Shown: positions 34,151-45,768 of the stretch, one piece after another
Position numbering within the stretch: position 1 is the first letter of the stretch
Layout: the number at the start of each line of letters is the position of its first letter
Source: Armillaria gallica
Lineage: Eukaryota; Basidiomycota; Agaricomycetes; Agaricales; Physalacriaceae
Length of the DNA: 64,000 nt
Direction of reading: 5' to 3'
Assembly (NCBI GenBank): GCA_037576215.1
Contig: JBANDB010000019.1
Coordinates: 1,557,501 to 1,621,500 of the forward strand
Notes under the pieces: model-generated
Seen by the model: the letters and a program-made list of their open reading frames with translations, nothing else
Database searches by the model: none
What the model was told of the DNA's origin: nothing
Translations under genes and position numbers: made by a program

Positions 34151-36128
34151 GTGCCCAGGTCGTGGGTGCTATATTGGATAGTATGCTCATCTTGCTCTGG
34201 GTCTCTCGCTGCTTGTACTGATTGTATTGGTTGCGCAGGATCTCATCCCTACTACGTGTTCGTCCGTGAGGCACAGACCTGGGCGACTAGCACCATGGGT
34301 CGAAGCTACTACTCCAATGTACTGTTGTCTATGGATGACCCCATATCACACCTCGATCCATCTTCTCCTTATCGTACTCTGGGTCGCGACGTCCATGCCC
34401 TGTCTCCGCCTGTGTTGTCCCCTGAGTCTAGTACAACAGCGTCTACCGATGGAACTCTATTTAGCATTGCGTCTGGCACAGTCAACGACCCATCTTCTCC
34501 CTCCAATTCGCTGTTCACCGAATCACCCTCGTCAGATTCCATGTCGCACCACACATTAGACATATTGCCTGCTTGTGCTGTCCCATTTTGCATGAATCAT
34601 ACCCCTCATCCTACCTCCTTGAATCCCCTCCATGTGTGGCAGGTCGTACTGAGTGAGCCACGTATCCTGGAACGTGTCTCCTCTTACCTTGAACTCCCCA
34701 ATCTGCTCTGCCTCTGTTTCGTCTCACATTGGTGGGCTTCGGTTGTTACGCGATTGTCGCATCGCACGTTGGTTTTGCATTTGTCAGGTGATTGGCAGCA
34801 ATGACCTGTTGACGCACCTGCAACCGTACTTCGAGCTGCTAAGAAAGAGCTGGCGGTCCTCCTTTTCATTTGTGTCTGGGATATTGCATTGTCCATGCAG
34901 AAGTTTATTCTCATCAACTGGATATTTCGATCTGCTTGCTTTTTCATGCACAGCATACCCTGATTGTGTGATGTCGTTATCATAGGTCGCGACTGCTCTC
35001 TGATCAACCGTCCTCATATTCCTATTCACTTCATGATCCCTGCGTTGGTTAGGCGGCTTACTCTGCACGGTTGCTCATTATACTGTCACAGCGTTGAGGG
35101 GATGCTGGCGCCAGGTATTGAGCTGATGGAACTAAATATCGACTGTGTTTATCACGGTTTCATGGTGTGCACTCGTGAACTTTAACGTTGTAGTGAGCTG
35201 CTCATCTGAGGCATCCTTAGTTGACTCCATCAGACCCCGATGAAGAACAGATACGTTACTGGCATGACATGGCAGGGGCAGATTCATATCGCTGGCGTGA
35301 ATTTATGGATCGTGTACCACCTTCCCTGCATTCCCTTCATATCGATTTACCTCCGATGACTTCTGTGATGTCCGTTGCGGACTACTCCCTTCGTCAGTCT
35401 CTGCATTCCATTCCAGCAGACAAGATGCTCCTCGATCAGCTTTTTGACAGCTTATCATTCAAGCTCACAATTGTACCATACCTCATGCCGTGGGAGAGCC
35501 TACCGAGCACGTCTCGCTATTCCCGCTTAGTTTCATTGGAAATATCGGTAGACAGCAGACTGTATCCTATTTTGGAGCAGTATTGGGAACACATCGGGAA
35601 TACTTTGACAGATTTGAACGTCCGATTGTGTGAGTCGATCTGATTATATACCGTACATTTAAGTGCTCACTTCACCCTTTTTTGCCCATAGACACACCTG
35701 AATTTGGTAATCATGGTCGGTTGTCGCTGTGTGGGCTCAAGAATCTGACAAATCTCACCATCCACACTGTACCACGGTGCCTCGATAAATCGTTGGAGAC
35801 CATAGCGTCTTGGACCTTGCCCAACAAGACGAATCCAGGTTTGGTTCTCGTGTTGTCCACTGAAATTGATTTGCATAGCGTAGGCTTGTTGTCTCGTTAT
35901 CTGGTGTTCGGATTGATGCGCCCATGCATTGCTCCTTCCTATTATAATGGTGGTACTTATCTGGGTGGGGATATGTACGTCGACATAAACAGCTCCCTCA
36001 CGATGGATCAACTCGAATCAGACATGAATGCCATCACCTGCATGTTACATGATCTTATATCTGACCCGTGTGTTGTAGCTAAAATATACCCTATCTGCAC
36101 CGTCTATGGGGTCCGTATGATGTCATGA
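34151..36128 (+). pseudogene. Cargo gene: F-box-like protein 3 (internal stop)
   Basis: The frame 34151-34804 has a Ser/Pro-rich N-terminal part and then an F-box-like motif: EPRILERVSSYLELPNLL, then SHWWASVVTRLSHRTL. It stops with TGA at 34802-34804, right after GDWQQ. The homologous continuation (AAKKELAVLLFICVWDI, compare SELALCIFLV in paralogue 1) follows in the same frame, so the TGA is a premature stop unless spliced out. Later pieces are 34990-35185 (LHGCSLYCHSVEGML, matching paralogue 1), 35221-35643 and 35690-36128 (GLKNLTNLTIHTVP), ending in TGA. Function would be substrate binding for an SCF ligase. Confidence 0.5.
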
Positions 36129-36828
36129 AAGGTTGGCATCGTATCCTGGTTGCATTTTTCGCACTGATGACCTTCTACAGTGCGATCAGACATGCGTGTT
36201 GTGCTGTAATCGATGTTACATAAATGTGGCCATAGTTAAATTCATGTTATCTTTTCTTCGTATATTTGTTACTTTTTATTCAGTACACAGTATGATGGCT
36301 TCATCAAAAGAGGTTGTTACAGAATATATATATGTATCGTGTCTGTACTCTAAACTTTGATTTGCTTCCTTATCTTTATCTAATCGAATACGCACGTGAT
36401 CCACATAGCCATGATTTGTATGGTGTTGTTTGTATCCTGCTCGCCTTTTTCTCTTCATTGCTGCCACGAGCACACCTTTAGCCATCCTCAGCTTCACCTC
36501 TCCTGACATGTTCGTTCGTCCTTCCTGGATAGGGCTGTCAGTATGCATCTGTCTGTACATTTGGCTATTTATTCCAAACATGAACAACACTGTACGTCTG
36601 TACACCTGTTCTGATATCTCAACTAATAACTCTGCTAGGCCCTGATGGACAATGCTCCTCTAGAGTCCGTGTTTAGAACAGGTGTGCACTGTTCCATCTA
36701 CCATAGCATGCACATATCAAGCTTTGTGCAGGTGTTGTTGCCTCCCACCCTCAGAATGTAGATGATCCACATCATCATATGCATGCGCAGTCGTGAGTGT
36801 TGCCCGCCCAGTATTATAATTGTGCTGA
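36129..36828. other. Region upstream of the Helitron Rep gene
   Basis: About 700 bp, A/T-rich, with short frames only. It separates the third F-box-like gene from the Rep ORF and probably holds the Rep promoter; no specific site was fixed. Confidence 0.35.
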
Positions 36829-39800
36829 TTGTGTATCGATGTGCATAGGTTGTTTGTTGTAAGATTCGAGCGTGCATCGGACTGCCTTGCTGTGTATGTT
36901 GTTATTGCTGTTATATTAAGTGTTGACTTACGTGTTTTCAGTCGTCTGGTATCATGTAGTGAAATACTATACTCGCCTGCCATATTGTATACAGACCCTA
37001 CACGTGTGCACAGTGACCCTCTGCATCGTGGCCTGATGTGGCATAGTACACAACTGTCGCTTATTGGCGATGTGTCTATTGGTGTGGTTTCGTGTGCCGC
37101 GCCAAGTGAGGACTTCGTCCATTGTTCAACGTGTCATAACGTGTGTCCATGTATTACCCCCAATCCTATGCGAATGTCGGTCCATATGAGTTTAATTGGT
37201 CTGCTCGAATACTCGTCAGATACTGCTATCAGGGATGCCTACATATTGTGCATCAGGAACAATATGTCCAGAGAAAGACGCATGCTTATGCTATACGGTA
37301 TGGAACTTCGCTCGTTATCCAAGACCATAAAAAACAGTCTGGTATGTACTAAATGCATGGGCTATTTGGACCGAGAGTTTATTGTCGCAGGGTTAGAAGT
37401 TTATGTGCGAATCGTTCGGACGTGTAAACGTAAGGTGTTGTTGACTCCAGCGAGCAACCAAATGCCCGAATGTGATGTAGGTACCGAATCCCTTCGGGTC
37501 AATCAAGGCTGTGGAGTAAGATACATCCCTCACGATGCTATTGCTAAGTATGTGAAGATGACACAGCACACCGATGTCATTGGTAATACATACAGGTATG
37601 TGTATGTGGATCACTTTGATATGGTATCGACAGCAACGACGTTTCCAGACATAGCAGAAGGACACATTCGATTGAACGTCCCTCTGTCTGCTATATGTGA
37701 CTATATCCCTGTTAAGGAGTTAAAGGAGTTGGTAAAATTGCATCACTTTGATGATGTAAACCCCTTGTATATGAATAAAGCATCGCTCATGCGCTTGTTC
37801 TCTGATCATTATTGCTTCAAATGTGAATCAGCACTCACTACTCTCAAGGTCTGCCCAGTCCTAGGTAAAGGTTCTAATAAAACAGATCACCCCAAACCAT
37901 CGTGTCGTGACGATATCCCGGTGGTATTCCCTCCCAAACCTATTGACGAAAGCCTAACCCATTCCATTCTGACAGAAGCATGTAATGCAATGTCGCCCAG
38001 TCGATTCGAAGAAGCAGGGTGCTGCGTGTGTGCGCAGTTGATGCCCATGACACAGCTCAGCTCTAGCCGTCATATGAAGAGGTTTATGTCGGTATTGGAA
38101 GTTCCTGGCATGACTAGGACAGAGAGGCTGTTGCTGGAGCAGCCTGTAACAGATCTACGAGGTCCTGTGATAGACAATTCTTCCCCTTACATCTGCATCA
38201 AATGCAGAGTGTCTGTCAGGGAAGGTAACATACCCCACTTGGCTCTAGCACAGGGACTTTGGCTGGGCGAAGTACCCGAGGTGTTGACTAGATTGTCGTT
38301 CGCCGAACATATCCTGATCGCAAAGGTCAGGCACAATTGTTGCTTCGTAAAGGTTTCCCTCGCCAATGTGGGTTTTCCTGAGCTTGGGTCTAGAAAAATG
38401 ATATCACACGTTATTTCTTTCGACACACCGGTTGCCAAAGTGTACGACATACTGCCGCCTCCCAAGGCAGATATAGATGAAGCTTTGGCTGTTTTATTTA
38501 CTGGACCAGAGAAACCCACAGAAGAGGATATGAAAAGGACCCCTCTTTTAGTCAGGCACATCAACGTGGTAGAATCCTTGGAATGGTTATGTCTCAACCA
38601 TCCTGACTATTCCGATGTGACCATATCAATGGATAACCTGAAGGAATATGCCGACAATACAGTGCCCGTTGAGGTTATATATCAACATAGTCTCACAAAC
38701 AAAGTGGTCGAAGGCACCAGTATTAACGACAACGATATTGTGGACGGAACACTGAATGGGTCTTGTCCTATGGTAGTGCATGGCCTCATAGGTGAGGAGC
38801 TTAAAGATCTTCCTTTGCAGACCCAGAAAGTTCTGGCTGCCCATCATTTCAAAGCCAAACAAGGAATGTTGGCTGTCAGTTATGAGGAGCAACCAGAGTC
38901 AATTTACAATAATCCCCGTCTATACCCATCCATGTTCCCATGGTTGTTCCCGTACGGCCTAGGTGGTATTAGTTCGACCGACCTGTCCAATGCGGAACAC
39001 AAACGGTGGTTACTTATGTACCATGACAAGTGTTTTCAGACTGATCCAAGCTTCCCTTTTGTTGCATTTAGTCACGAGCAAATTAAGTCTAGTACTATGG
39101 GAGGATTTCTGTTAGCCAAGAAGGATAAATTTCATGAGATAACGGATCGTATTATGAGACTGGATGAAAGCACATTGACCAGTATATTGGACCGACTAAA
39201 AGAGGGCATACATGTCATGCCTCAGACGGATAGCGAGAAGGACTGTTACCAGCTGCTGAATGACCTTGATCATGTTGCATATAAAGTATCCGGTTCTCTG
39301 ACATCAAAAAAATACATGCATAACGAGATCTACTCTTTAATGGCTGCCGAAGGCGCGCCTTCTTGGTATGTCACCTTTGCACCCACAGACCACAAGCATC
39401 CGATCTCTCTTTATTGGGCCGACAAAGACATAAAATATTCACCTATACCAAAAGCCGAGCATGATTGTATAGTTGCTATTACAAGTAATCCGGTTGCGGC
39501 GGCGAGGTTCTTTGACTTCATGGTCAAGATTTTCGTGGAACATGTCATGCGACCTGATTCGACAGAGCCTGGCATGTACGGTCACGCATCTTCTTACTAC
39601 GGTTCTGTAGAGCAGCAGGGTCGACTCACTTTACACCTTCATCTTGTCATGTGGATAAGAAATTCGTTGAGTCCACAAGAGATAAGAGACAGGCTAATGG
39701 CTGGCGATTCTGAATTCCAACAGAGACTGATAGAGTATTTAGAGGCAGCCCATACCAGGGACTATTTCATGGGTTCCCAGGATCAAGTTAAAGAAGATAA

Positions 39801-40227
39801 ATTCAAAGCATCCATGAAAGAGGAATACCTAGATCCTACCGAGGTCCTCCCAGACCCTCCTCCTGCTCGCTGTCCCTGCGTGGATGATCAGTGCAAGCAA
39901 TGCAAGAAAAACGAGTCTTGGTGGACCTACTTCCGTAGACTGGTGGATCATTTGATATGTACTGTTAATATACACAAATGTCACGAGAACACGTACGCTG
40001 ATGGCACCTTAAAGAAAGGTTCAGCTGCCAAAGGTTGCAAGGACAATAGATGGGGGAGGTGCAGGGGCAGATTCCCCAGACCCCTTTACACCGAGACCAC
40101 GGTCAATCCCACTACTGGGCATATTGACGTCAGAAAATGCGAGGCATGGATAAACACCTTCACGCCTTTGCTCACCTATTTGTTTAGATGCAACACAGAC
40201 GTGACTTCACTGCGGTCGGGCACATAG
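36829..40227 (+). pseudogene. Helitron Rep protein, N-terminal part with HUH motif (interrupted)
   Basis: A 1,132-codon frame. The first ~350 residues hold Cys pairs (CSTCHNVCPC, CTKC, CFKC). Residues ~390-480 resemble the Cys-rich N-terminal region of fungal Helitron proteins (CCVCAQLMP, CIKC). The Helitron-like N domain follows (PSMFPWLFPYGLGG at about 38929), and then the Rep nuclease with its HUH motif, LTLHLHLVMW, at about 39628-39657 (metal-binding His codons 39634 and 39640). Family Rep proteins nick and join DNA for rolling-circle transposition. The frame ends at 40227 in a stop created by the inserted ACGCA-rich element. The tyrosine part continues at 41320. The start codon may lie further in; 36829 is simply the first ATG. 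Confidence 0.85.
40210..40223. repeat. Left 14-bp target duplication of the ACGCA-rich insertion
   Basis: CTGCGGTCGGGCAC here and CTGCGGTCTGGCAC at 41305-41318 differ by one base. Deleting one copy with everything between restores the Rep frame. Confidence 0.85.
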
Positions 40228-41304
40228 AATTCTGCATTTGCATTTGCATGCGTGCATTTGCATTTTCACACATGCATGAGCATGACATGGATGCGTTTGT
40301 TGGCCGTCTTGTGCGTTTGGGCTTACAAACACCTGTTAAATTATTTTATTAGCTACAGTGTAAGTATGACTTACTGCTTATCAGATTTATACCCAGTATG
40401 ACATCGACACCAGCCATAATTAACTTTCTGTGTCTTGGTAGAGTCTCTGTACAGCTGAGTCCATTAATGTTCGAGCTGGTATTTTGAATGTAAGAGCATT
40501 TGGAGGTTTTGAGAGTGTTAGTGGCCATGAGGTATGATAACCGTCAGTAAAAACCACGGCACCATTACCATTTTGTTGAGGAACAAGTTGAAGAAACCAA
40601 GAAGAAACTGAGCCAAATCCTGGCTTGAAAACGATGACTTGATGGCAACCTGGCTATGCACGACTAGAATACATCATAAAAATAAAATACCTGCCTAGAA
40701 TGAGTGACTAGAAGCAATTATGGGCGGGATAAATTGAAGCGATCATAAGTCAACTAGTTCAACTCAGACTTGAACGCATCAAACGCACCGAACGCAGATT
40801 TGTCACATAACTGTCACACATCTGCGTTTAATCTTGGACGCATGCATTTTCAAAAGGAACGCATGCGTGTGCTATCTGAACGCTTGCGTTCAATGTTTGG
40901 ACGCATGCGTGACTTATTTTTGAGATGCGTGAGTCTTTGCGTTAATTTTAGATGTGCCTGATTCACTCAAAATCGAGAACAGCATAAGTACTTCGACACC
41001 AGAGGGTACTATATTCATTATGATACTAGAACTTACTAACATTCATACATTTATAGTCTTTCCAGACCATTCCACCACATTATTGAGTCATAATAAGTCC
41101 TCCAGGAAATCCGGACAAGTAAGTTTAATTTCAACAGAAAACATAATTACGACGTATTATTGAAATGACATTAGCTATCAGACGACCACACATCTAAACG
41201 CATCGATCAGGGCACAAGCGCACGCAAGTTGAACTTACGCAAACGCAGACGAACGCAGTTGAACGCACGCACGCAGGGGTCGAACGTAGAATTCTCTTGG
41301 CCCG
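40224..41304 (-). mobile_element. ACGCA-rich non-coding insertion, SINE-like, 1.08 kb
   Basis: It is flanked by a 14-bp imperfect direct repeat. It contains no ORF of note, many ACGCA/ACGCAT units, and palindromic ACGCATGCGT words at 40240-40330, 40770-40940 and 41200-41280. The left end has (GCATTT)n-type simple repeats next to TAGAATTCT; the right end is TAGAATTCTCTTGGCCCG. A long target duplication plus a simple-repeat tail suggests target-primed reverse transcription with the tail on the left, hence minus orientation. The minus-strand head contains GTTCGACCCC, similar to a Pol III B box; this is weak. A related short copy lies in the DEAD-box helicase relic at 6.7 kb. Confidence 0.65.
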
Positions 41305-41318
41305 CTGCGGTCTGGCAC
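41305..41318. repeat. Right 14-bp target duplication of the ACGCA-rich insertion
   Basis: CTGCGGTCTGGCAC, matching 40210-40223 at 13 of 14 positions. Confidence 0.85.
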
Positions 41319-41319
41319 C

Positions 41320-42012
41320 GCAATAAAGGCTGTGTTGATATACGTATCCGACTACATCACGAAACCTTCTTTGAAGACGCACGTCTTCTTCGACGTAGTG
41401 AAATCTGTATTCCAGAAGAGTAAAGATCTTCCCGATAGCACTACCAGATCAGGTAAGGCTAGGAAGTTGATGACTCAAATGGTAAATGCATTGGGCGTGA
41501 AAATGGAACTTGGGGCCCCGCTTATATGTTCATATTTGCTGGGTTTTCCTGACAGATATACGAACAGAAAATTCGTTACATTGTATTGGCGCGCTTTCGT
41601 TGCAGAGGCGAGAAACGTGTGGAAGGAAGGAGAAGAAAAGCCGGACGAAGTCAAAGTTCACATCAAAAGACACGCGGGAGACATCGTGGGCGTATCGCCT
41701 GTTGAAGACTCTATAAGGAGGCCGGTAGAGCTGAGCCATTTCTCCCTGTATGAATGGATGTGCAGATGTGAGCGATCTCCTAACTCGAAGCTGCCTAAGT
41801 CACATACCGAATATACGCCGGAATCCGATGCGGACGATTCCACGGATACACTGGTAGACTGGGGTGACAGCTGTACCGAACGATCTTCAGACAAATCACA
41901 TGAAGTGGACATAACACATGATGCAGGCTCGCACGGCGACGCAACAGGTGATGCTCCAGCAAACGAGAACGAACAATGGATGGATGCTTCGGGATTGTTA
42001 CCCGATTCTTAA
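41320..42012 (+). pseudogene. Helitron Rep protein, catalytic tyrosine part
   Basis: After the insertion the Rep frame resumes as AIKAVLIYVSDYITKPSLKTH. The pair of Tyr (codons 41341 and 41353) in YVSDYITK is the two-tyrosine motif of Helitron Rep, which forms the covalent bond with DNA. A conserved Rep-helicase linker follows (NALGVKMELGAPLICSYLLG), then an acidic stretch. The frame ends with TAA at 42010-42012, and the helicase ORF continues in the same frame from 42016. In intact elements the two are normally one protein. The TAA is therefore a probable premature stop, or a split of the protein in two. Confidence 0.8.
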
Positions 42013-42015
42013 AGG

Positions 42016-45000
42016 ATGTTAGTCGAAACCCGCGGTACCGTGCCCGTCAACAACGCGACTCCCAGCCAGAATGGAAAAGGAAGGACCAAACTGCAGCGAT
42101 TCGCTTTCACCAATGATCACCCTATGGCTAATACACATCATGTAACATGTCGCCCAGAGAAAGATAGGCACGTACCTAATTTCGTGGGAGGTATGCTCCC
42201 GCGCAGTGATGCAGGAGACAGAGAATTTTATTGTTCAACCATGATGGCGTTCTTCGTTCCGTGGCGGAGCGGGCGGCAGCTCAAGCGGGAAGGGGAATCC
42301 TGGACAGAAGCGTTTGAGTCGCATGTATTTCTGCCTTGGCAACAGCAGATTATGAAGAACTTTAATCTCAGATATGAATGTCTTGATGCGCGAGATGATT
42401 ATCATGCCCAGATGACCAAGGAGGCGTCGAAAGAGCTACATCCCATGTTTTCTATGGACGACACCGGTGACTCCATCATGAAGTTCGATGAGAACGGAAA
42501 CGATCTAGTCGCAGACGATTATGGGATCAGTAACGATGAACATAGCCACATTATACACGGAATATCATACAGGCGTAAAATGTTGAAGGCGGCGAAGATC
42601 CAGAGGATAATGGGAGCGAATGGTTGCAATTGGACTTTACCGGTAGATATTTTAGCGGACAGGAGCAATATATGTTCGGAAACAACAGTGGAACATCAGT
42701 CAGCCGGTCAATGGAAGGACACTATAGCGTCCATGCGACAAGACATTTTGGATCAACGCAAAGCTACTAACAAAAGTGGAACCAGTACGGCGGTCAAATT
42801 TAGCAAGCGATACGTAAACCAAGCAGAGATACTCACCCGTGATCACCTCAATAAAAGGTCTGTACATTCGTCCGATAGCGAGACTGACGCGATAGCTTCA
42901 GTATCTAGTGAATTCAACTTGAATGCAGAGCAGGAAAGAGCATACAATATTATCGTGCAGCACGCACGGTCCTCGTCGCCCGAGCAGTTGCGGATGTATA
43001 TAGGGGGCATGGGTGGCACTGGTAAGACACAGGTTCTCAGAGCTGTGATGAAATATTTCGATAAAATGGAAGAGGGTCATCGTATGATACGAGTGGCTCC
43101 TACAGGAACGGCGTCATCTCTAGTGAGAGGTTCCACATATCACTACATGTTCGGAATCAACGAGTTCACTGGAGGAGAAGTTAGTAAAAAAACTCTAGGT
43201 GAAGTGAAAGCCAGACTTGAGGGAGTAGAATACGTTTTCTTGGATGAAGTATCGATGCTGTCATGCATCGACTTGTACAAGATCAGTGCGCGGCTCGCTA
43301 TGTGCACGAATAACCCGGACCTGCCTTTCGGTGGGATGAACGTCATATTCGCAGGTGATTTTGCTCAATTACCCCCTGTGATAGGTGGCGAGAATGCCAC
43401 TTTGTATAGGCCGGATAACGGTATGTATGCGACAAACAAGAAAGCACAAGAGGCGGCGCTGGGCAAAGCGATATGGCATCAGGTCACTACTGTTGTGATC
43501 CTGAGAGAGAACATGCGTCAGAAAACTCAAACAGAAGACGATGCAAAGTTGAGACAAGCGCTAGCTAACATGCGGTACAAAGTGTGCACGGCTGCAGATA
43601 TTGGTTTCCTGCGGTCTAGAATATGTACTCGGGCGGAGAACACACCAGATATTACGTTGAAGCAGTTCAGGAATGTATCCATCATCACCGGTCTGAACAT
43701 CCATAAAGACGAATTCAACCGGTTGGGCACCGAACGATTCACAGTAGAAACCGGACAGGAGCTTGTACATTTTTATTCTGAAGATTCAATCACGGACGCT
43801 CCGATCAGCAATGCGAGACGTAAAAATAAATCGAAAGCGATCAAACTTACTGCCAAATTGCAACGCCACCTGTGGAACGCAAGACCGTGTGATAACAATA
43901 AACATATTCCCGGAAAATTGTCGGTGTGCAAAGGATTACCCATGATGATCAGACTAAACTCAGCCACGGAACTGGCGATGACGAAAGGACAGGAATGTAC
44001 TGTCCATTCGTGGGTCGAAGCCACAGGATCTAGAGGCCAAAAAATATTAGAGACCCTGTTCGTAACCTTAAGTTCCCCTCCGCAGGATGTCAAGGTACCT
44101 GGTCTGCCTTTGAATGTCGTCCCTCTGATTCGTACATCACAGGCGATAACTTGCTATCTCTCAGATGATTCGAGCATCAGTATTAATAGGTCCCAAGTCG
44201 AGATAATCCCTAACTTTGCTATGACGGACTACTGTTCGCAGGGTAAGACCAGACCTATAAATCCGGTGGACCTAACAAACTGTAGGTCTCATCAGTCTTA
44301 TTACACCGCCCTGTCGAGGAGTGCATCCGCGGCAGGTACCATCCTTTTACCTGATTTCACCGATCCGAAACTGTTTGCGTTCGATCCAAGGAAGATACAG
44401 GGCGGATGTTCGGGTCATCTAAGACAAGAGTTTAGAGAGTTGGAGCTGCTGGATCATATAACCTTACTGCAGTACGACGGCAATCTACCGGTATCCGTAG
44501 ACGGTGAGAGACGATACGACCTTATAGAACGATTCCAGAGGGTTTCCGGTGCGTCTTTCGTCCCTCACCAGGTAGAGAGAGCGTTGCGATGGTCCGCACT
44601 CGATCCGCTGCAGCCATTTGAATGCTGCAAGTTCGAATGGGACGTCAAGCCGTTCACGCATGCTCCCACCGGCATTGTACCCCAGACCAGCAAAACACAA
44701 GACGACGATAAAGAGAATAAGCCGGCGAAGTGCAACAACGTAGGATCATCGAAGACACCGCAAGCATGTACCAACGTCGATAGTTCGGCTAGGAAAGTGA
44801 CACCCATGAAGCTACCAGGAAAGAGGAAGGGAAGGGCTTCGGAAGACGGCTTAATGGATGTCGCGGTCAGCAATGTTGGAGTGTTGCGAGCCTCGCAGTC
44901 CACGGGGTTTGATAAAGCAGTTGCCGGGTGTGTGTGGTCAAGCAACAGCTGTCCCTACGACAGTATCATGTTCATTTTCGCCAATGTATGGAAACGAGAT

Positions 45001-45720
45001 CCTGCAGTTTGTAGCCCGGGTTTCGCAGATATAAACACGGAGTGGATGGGGACGTTAGCAGACGCGTTAAAAGCACATGAAGAAGGCCGTTACAGCTTGG
45101 AACAAGTCAGAGACTTCATGAGGAGGAAATTGCATAGGGCTTTCCCAAATGTATTCGTCTATGGTAGAGAGTCGAGTCCGTGTGCGATCATGGAGAGATG
45201 GTTCAGAAGAGACACACCGTCATCCAAAATCAGAAATATATGCAGTGCCGGTCACGATGTAGATGATATTGTTAGCTTATCGTGCGGCATTCATATGCCA
45301 CCGAAATTTCCTGCATGGCAATCCATATCGGAGTATCTGTGCTATACACCCAACGACTCGAAATGTGTCTCGTGTCAAAGAAGCACAGTCAGACAGATGA
45401 CATTATTGCATGTCCCACATATACTCCCCGTGTACGTCGAGGGCGTATCGATCACAACAGCAGAACGGACTTTACGAATTCAAACAGTAGACTCAAACGT
45501 AACTTACTTTATGGTCGGAGCGATATATTATGGCGCACATCATTTCACCGCGAGATATATAGACAAAAACCAAAATGTATGGTACAATGACGGCATCGTA
45601 CATGGTAGATCCTGTATACTAGAGGGTCAAGCAAACACAGTGGGTCTTAGTACACTGCCAGACGGCAGACAATGTACAGCATATATATATGTAAGGCAGT
45701 ATGGCAGTGACGACCGATAG
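42016..45720 (+). CDS. Helitron PIF1-type helicase with C-terminal cysteine-protease-like domain
   Basis: A 1,234-codon frame. The helicase core starts near residue 300 with a PIF1-like order: Walker A GGMGGTGKTQVLR (about 43003), FLDEVSMLSC (about 43240), FAGDFAQLPPV (about 43350), and a C-terminal helicase motif YTALSRSASA (about 44302). It would unwind the displaced strand during rolling-circle transposition. After a Ser/Lys-rich linker, the last ~260 residues (about 44910-45717) contain SSNSCPYDSIMFIF and AHHFTARY...WYNDG. This Cys...His pattern looks like ubiquitin-protease or OTU-type peptidases and occurs in other large fungal Helitrons as I remember them. The frame itself has no break, but upstream Rep is broken, so the element is probably not autonomous. 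Confidence 0.88.
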   Translation: MLVETRGTVPVNNATPSQNGKGRTKLQRFAFTNDHPMANTHHVTCRPEKDRHVPNFVGGMLPRSDAGDREFYCSTMMAFFVPWRSGRQLKREGESWTEAFESHVFLPWQQQIMKNFNLRYECLDARDDYHAQMTKEASKELHPMFSMDDTGDSIMKFDENGNDLVADDYGISNDEHSHIIHGISYRRKMLKAAKIQRIMGANGCNWTLPVDILADRSNICSETTVEHQSAGQWKDTIASMRQDILDQRKATNKSGTSTAVKFSKRYVNQAEILTRDHLNKRSVHSSDSETDAIASVSSEFNLNAEQERAYNIIVQHARSSSPEQLRMYIGGMGGTGKTQVLRAVMKYFDKMEEGHRMIRVAPTGTASSLVRGSTYHYMFGINEFTGGEVSKKTLGEVKARLEGVEYVFLDEVSMLSCIDLYKISARLAMCTNNPDLPFGGMNVIFAGDFAQLPPVIGGENATLYRPDNGMYATNKKAQEAALGKAIWHQVTTVVILRENMRQKTQTEDDAKLRQALANMRYKVCTAADIGFLRSRICTRAENTPDITLKQFRNVSIITGLNIHKDEFNRLGTERFTVETGQELVHFYSEDSITDAPISNARRKNKSKAIKLTAKLQRHLWNARPCDNNKHIPGKLSVCKGLPMMIRLNSATELAMTKGQECTVHSWVEATGSRGQKILETLFVTLSSPPQDVKVPGLPLNVVPLIRTSQAITCYLSDDSSISINRSQVEIIPNFAMTDYCSQGKTRPINPVDLTNCRSHQSYYTALSRSASAAGTILLPDFTDPKLFAFDPRKIQGGCSGHLRQEFRELELLDHITLLQYDGNLPVSVDGERRYDLIERFQRVSGASFVPHQVERALRWSALDPLQPFECCKFEWDVKPFTHAPTGIVPQTSKTQDDDKENKPAKCNNVGSSKTPQACTNVDSSARKVTPMKLPGKRKGRASEDGLMDVAVSNVGVLRASQSTGFDKAVAGCVWSSNSCPYDSIMFIFANVWKRDPAVCSPGFADINTEWMGTLADALKAHEEGRYSLEQVRDFMRRKLHRAFPNVFVYGRESSPCAIMERWFRRDTPSSKIRNICSAGHDVDDIVSLSCGIHMPPKFPAWQSISEYLCYTPNDSKCVSCQRSTVRQMTLLHVPHILPVYVEGVSITTAERTLRIQTVDSNVTYFMVGAIYYGAHHFTARYIDKNQNVWYNDGIVHGRSCILEGQANTVGLSTLPDGRQCTAYIYVRQYGSDDR

Positions 45721-45768
45721 ATGACAGTCCACCGAACCCGACATACCACTAGAATAGGACTCGGTTCT

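Noticed and set aside
38626..38892. Minus-strand ORFs inside the Helitron Rep and helicase genes (for example 38187-38597, 44565-44945)
   Set aside because: They are antisense shadows of a long conserved Rep-helicase frame.
45731..45765. CCGAACCC...TCGGTTC as the Helitron 3' hairpin
   Set aside because: The stem is imperfect and lies too far from the CTAG end. The hairpin at 45769-45787 fits the expected spacing.
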